From NCBI GenBank assembly GCA_041571855.1, contig JBFFTH010000081.1:1-8910 (forward strand): 8,910 nt of DNA, given 5' to 3'. This DNA comes from JACKOF01 sp041571855 (lineage in GTDB: Bacteria; Pseudomonadota; Gammaproteobacteria; Pseudomonadales; Porticoccaceae). The notes under the pieces were generated by a model. It was not told where the DNA came from. It saw only the letters and a program-made list of their open reading frames with translations, and ran no database searches. Of this stretch, positions 6,436 through 8,910 are shown piece by piece; the stretch's first letter is position 1; each line of letters opens with the position of its first letter. The position numbers and the translations under genes were made by a program.

Positions 6436-7134
6436 GTGGGCATTCGGCCGGAGTACAAAAAGAAGGCCATTCGGAGCTATGTAGTCAGGGCCGGGCGCAT
6501 GACCGATGGCCAAAAAATGGCTTTTGATCGCTTCTGGCCTAAATATGGCCTCAGTTTGCATCGCGGTATATTGGACCGGCAAGCAGCCTTTGGTCGCACG
6601 GCACCGCTGGTACTCGAGATAGGCTTTGGCATGGGTGCCTCCCTGCTGGAGATGGTGCAGGCGGAAGCGGACAAGGACTTTATCGGCATCGAAGTGCATC
6701 CCCCGGGTGTTGGCAGGTTGATCAGCGAAGCGGGCAAGCTGGGGGTTGAAAATTTGCGCGTCTATCTTGCAGATGCCATTGATGTGCTGGATGACTGCAT
6801 TTCCGATCAAAGCCTGAGCAGGGTGCAGCTCTACTTCCCCGATCCCTGGCATAAGAAGAAGCACAACAAGCGACGCATTGTGCAGAGTGAATTTGTGCAG
6901 AAGATTCGAAAAAAGCTGGTCGTTGGTGGAGTGTTCCACATGGCCACCGACTGGGAGCCCTATGCAGAGCATATGCTTGAGGTTATGTCTGCGGCCGAGG
7001 GCTATGTCAATCTGGCCGGTGAGGGATGTTACGCCGCGCGCCCGGAATTTCGCCCTGTGACCAAGTTTGAAAAACGTGGCGAGCGGTTGGGCCATGGCGT
7101 ATACGATTTGCTCTTCGAGCGCGTGGCCTGGTGA
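6436..7134 (+). CDS. trmB: tRNA (guanine-N(7)-)-methyltransferase TrmB
   Basis: S-adenosylmethionine-dependent enzyme that makes 7-methylguanosine at position 46 of the variable loop of tRNAs. The 232-residue product, close to E. coli TrmB (239), starts with a basic RPEYKKKAIRSYVVRAGRM segment typical of the family. Then come the SAM-binding EIGFGMG at 61-67, GIEVHPPGVG at 84-93, the signature PDPWHKKKHNKRR at 135-147 and the TDWEPYAE motif at 171-178. The start is GTG at 6436, with AGGAGA at 6424-6429 six bases upstream; this ribosome binding site overlaps the stop of the DUF423 gene. No terminator is evident after the stop. Confidence 0.97.
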   Translation: MGIRPEYKKKAIRSYVVRAGRMTDGQKMAFDRFWPKYGLSLHRGILDRQAAFGRTAPLVLEIGFGMGASLLEMVQAEADKDFIGIEVHPPGVGRLISEAGKLGVENLRVYLADAIDVLDDCISDQSLSRVQLYFPDPWHKKKHNKRRIVQSEFVQKIRKKLVVGGVFHMATDWEPYAEHMLEVMSAAEGYVNLAGEGCYAARPEFRPVTKFEKRGERLGHGVYDLLFERVAW

Positions 7135-7147
7135 TGGCGGTCCTCGC

Positions 7148-7177
7148 TTGAAGTTGAAAAGAAACAGGCACTAAAAT
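7148..7177 (+). promoter_or_regulatory. Candidate sigma-70 promoter for elbB
   Basis: TTGAAG at 7148-7153 (four of six) and TAAAAT at 7172-7177 (five of six) are separated by 18 bases in the 86-base gap between trmB and elbB. The elbB ATG follows 43 bases after the -10. The match is reasonable but untested. Confidence 0.5.
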
Positions 7178-7220
7178 CGCCGTTTTGTTACACAGTCTTT
7201 GATCAATTTGGGGTGGTTAA

Positions 7221-7880
7221 ATGGGAAAAAAAGTAGCAGTAGTCCTTTCCGGATGTGGTGTTTACGATGGTTCAGAAATCTACGAGGCGGTGATTACGCT
7301 GCTGCGTCTGAATCATCTCGGCGCCGAGGTGCAGTGCCTGGCGCCGGATATCGAGCAGATGCATGTGATCAATCATCTCACCGGTGAAGTGATGGCAGGA
7401 GAAACCCGCAATGTGCTGGTCGAGGCAGCCAGGCTTGCCAGGGGAGAGGTTAAGGACCTGGCAACAGCTGACGCCGCTGATTTTGATGCGGTGATTGTCC
7501 CGGGTGGCTTTGGTGCGGCAAAGAACCTCAGCACTTTTGCCGTCAGCGGAAGTGAGATGGAGATCAACCAGGACTTTGCGGGTTTTATCGGCAACATGCG
7601 TATGGCCGGCAAGCCGGTTGGCCTGGTTTGCATCGCACCAGCGATGACCGGCAAGCTGTTTGGCGAGGGTGCCCGCTGCACTATCGGTACCGACAGGGAA
7701 ACCGCTGATGCTATCGAGTCCACCGGGGCAGTGCATGTGAACTGCAGCGTGGAAGAAATCTGCGTGGACGAAGCCAATAAACTGGTGACGACGCCTGCCT
7801 TCATGCTCGCCGGTAATATAGGTGAAGCGGCTGCCGGCATTAACAAGCTGGTTGACAGGGTTCTGGCACTTGCGGACTGA
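7221..7880 (+). CDS. elbB: Isoprenoid biosynthesis glyoxalase ElbB (DJ-1/PfpI superfamily)
   Basis: Cytoplasmic protein of the DJ-1/PfpI class I glutamine-amidotransferase-like fold. E. coli ElbB (also called enhancing lycopene biosynthesis protein 2) has been reported to have glyoxalase activity; its true physiological role is unclear. The 219-residue product matches closely in family segments: VVLSGCGVYDGSEI at 7-20, INHLTGE at 50-56, ETRNVLVEAARL at 61-72, IVPGGFGAAKNLS at 92-104, and the nucleophile elbow LVCIAPAM with the likely active cysteine at 137. It ends with TTPAFML and AGINKLVDRVL. The ATG is preceded by a GGGGTGG stretch four bases upstream. The stop codon overlaps the start of the next gene (TGATG), suggesting translational coupling. 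Confidence 0.95.
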   Translation: MGKKVAVVLSGCGVYDGSEIYEAVITLLRLNHLGAEVQCLAPDIEQMHVINHLTGEVMAGETRNVLVEAARLARGEVKDLATADAADFDAVIVPGGFGAAKNLSTFAVSGSEMEINQDFAGFIGNMRMAGKPVGLVCIAPAMTGKLFGEGARCTIGTDRETADAIESTGAVHVNCSVEEICVDEANKLVTTPAFMLAGNIGEAAAGINKLVDRVLALAD

Positions 7881-8386
7881 TGGGGTCGCTGGCTGAAAAC
7901 CCGTTCTGGGATTATTCGCTTGGCCTCTACAGTCAGCCCGGTGTAGAAAAATACTGCCTCGGCTTACAGCAAAATCACGGTGCCAATATCAACCTGCTGC
8001 TACTCTGCTGCTGGGCTGCAGCCAGGCAGCGCCTGCTTGAGAAGCAGGAAATTGCCAGCGCTGCCAGCCTGATCGCCAGTTGGGATCGCCAGGTGGTTCA
8101 GCAGCTACGGCAATTGAGAAGAACCCTCAAGTTGGCGGAAAACACGCTCGACAATGAGTTGGCAGGCCCGGCACTGAGGGAAGAGATAGAGGATCTTGAA
8201 CTTATCGCGGAACGAATTGTTCAGGAAAATCTCTATGGATGGTGGCAGGGGCTGCCGGAAAGTAAGAGTGTGGATACAGGCACATCCATGCTCGGCAATA
8301 TCAACACCTACATGAAAATGCTGGGTAGCGAAGAAATTACTGAAGACAACGTATTGTTTCAGGCGGCAATGAAGATAGGGCGATAG
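7880..8386 (+). CDS. TIGR02444 family (DUF2390) protein, function unknown
   Basis: Protein of 168 residues that I recognise as the TIGR02444/DUF2390 family from the opening ENPFWDYSLGLYSQPGVEKYC, the following GANINLLLLCCWAA segment and the WDRQVVQQLRQLRRTLK stretch. No catalytic motif, signal peptide or clear membrane span is visible; it appears to be a soluble, mainly helical cytoplasmic protein. The hydrophobic patch NLLLLCCW (about 38-45) is too short for a membrane helix. Its ATG shares one base with the elbB stop (TGATG), so it is very likely translated together with elbB. No function is known to me for the family, and I do not infer one. No terminator is apparent in the 133 bases that follow. 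Confidence 0.85.
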   Translation: MGSLAENPFWDYSLGLYSQPGVEKYCLGLQQNHGANINLLLLCCWAAARQRLLEKQEIASAASLIASWDRQVVQQLRQLRRTLKLAENTLDNELAGPALREEIEDLELIAERIVQENLYGWWQGLPESKSVDTGTSMLGNINTYMKMLGSEEITEDNVLFQAAMKIGR

Positions 8387-8519
8387 TTGAGTGCCGGGCT
8401 ATGATTCTGTTTCGAATCAGGTAAGATGCAATCCCTCGTTGTCCATCGGCGCACTGGCAGGAAATTCCAAAAACCCGTCGCTTGCCGATCGTTGTAGTAG
8501 AAACCAAAAGGAAATCAGA

Positions 8520-8910
8520 ATGAAATTTAAATCCCTTCTTATCGCCGCCGCAGCGATAGGCCTGCTGGCAGCTTGTAATGAAAATAAGGCGGAAACACCG
8601 GAAGAGCCAAAAGCTGAAATTCAGCTGCAAAGTGAGCAACAAAAATTAAGCTACCTGCTGGGTAGCAGCGTCGCATCCCAGTTCAAGATGGACGGTATCG
8701 AGATTGACTCAGAAACCTTTCTCCTGGGCGTTAGTGACATTCTTGACGGCAAGGAATTAAGGCTTTCCCCGGAAGAAGCCCAGACTGTATTTCAGAAATT
8801 CAGTGCCGAGATGCAGGCCAAGGAGCAAGCCAGGCACCTGGCCATGGCCGCAGCAGCAGAAGAAAACCGCATAGCGGGCGAGGAGTTCCTAGCAGAGAAT
8901 GCCGGCAAGG
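8520..8910 (+). CDS. FKBP/Mip-type peptidyl-prolyl isomerase lipoprotein, N-terminal part only
   Basis: The frame opens with ATG at 8520, seven bases after AAGGA, and is still open at the right edge (130 full codons). The first 19 residues form a lipoprotein signal peptide: basic MKFK, a hydrophobic core, and the lipobox LAAC with Cys19. The residue after Cys is Asn, not Asp, so outer-membrane sorting is expected. After a charged linker of about 20 residues (Glu/Pro/Lys rich), LSYLLGSSVASQF, IDSETFLLGVSDIL, LSPEEAQTVFQKF and a later ENRIAGEEFLAENAGK form the helical dimerisation domain known from FkpA, FklB and Mip. The catalytic FKBP domain would follow outside the window. The identity rests on this N-terminal domain; the isomerase half is inferred. 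A periplasmic folding helper is the likely role. Confidence 0.88.
   Translation, partial: MKFKSLLIAAAAIGLLAACNENKAETPEEPKAEIQLQSEQQKLSYLLGSSVASQFKMDGIEIDSETFLLGVSDILDGKELRLSPEEAQTVFQKFSAEMQAKEQARHLAMAAAAEENRIAGEEFLAENAGK

Noticed and set aside
6400..7095. Long open frame on the minus strand opposite trmB
   Set aside because: It is antisense to a complete trmB with all signature motifs and shows no recognisable domain.
8460..8490. Sigma-E-like promoter for the FKBP lipoprotein gene (GGAAATT at 8460)
   Set aside because: fkpA is sigma-E controlled in E. coli, so I looked, but the -35 deviates and no TCNRA element lies 15-18 bases downstream.
1..8910. Mobile elements, CRISPR arrays, tRNA or rRNA genes, toxin-antitoxin or defence genes
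   Set aside because: Read on both strands, the window shows none. All substantial frames are explained by conserved chromosomal genes, and there are no long direct or terminal inverted repeats that I could see by eye.

Overview
The window looks like an ordinary, moderately GC-rich stretch of a gammaproteobacterial chromosome. The main argument is gene order. A divergent pair, rsmD on the minus strand and ftsY-ftsE-ftsX-rpoH on the plus strand, is the arrangement known from Escherichia coli and many other gammaproteobacteria. The presence of rpoH, a sigma-E-type promoter in front of it, elbB and a TIGR02444-type protein fits the same class. The coaD/mutM neighbourhood resembles pseudomonads and their marine relatives. 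I would guess a marine gammaproteobacterium of the Cellvibrionales/OMG type, but the genus cannot be settled from the sequence alone.

Layout. Positions 1-790 (+) hold the end of mutM (DNA repair glycosylase), whose first nine or so codons lie outside the window. It converges on a minus-strand pair at 1935-802: rsmD (16S rRNA methyltransferase) then coaD (coenzyme A synthesis). From 2059 to 5917 (+) runs the cell-envelope and stress cluster: ftsY (signal recognition particle receptor), ftsE-ftsX (overlapping ABC-type division complex) and rpoH (heat-shock sigma factor). rpoH has its own leader with a good sigma-E promoter match and a small hairpin before the ribosome binding site. A perfect hairpin with flanking A and T tracts (5937-5964) closes this cluster.

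The second half (6042-8386, +) carries a DUF423 membrane protein, trmB (tRNA m7G methyltransferase), elbB (DJ-1/PfpI-like glyoxalase-type protein) and a TIGR02444 family protein whose start codon overlaps the elbB stop. At 8520 a lipoprotein of the FKBP/Mip peptidyl-prolyl isomerase type begins and runs off the right edge.

The genes are housekeeping: protein targeting, division, stress response, rRNA and tRNA methylation, DNA repair and cofactor synthesis. I see no mobile element, CRISPR array, tRNA, rRNA, toxin-antitoxin pair or defence island, and no sign of a previously undescribed system. Points worth a second look are the rpoH leader, the membrane-anchored N-terminus of FtsY and the coupled elbB/TIGR02444 pair. 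No gene-free stretch exceeds about 150 bases.
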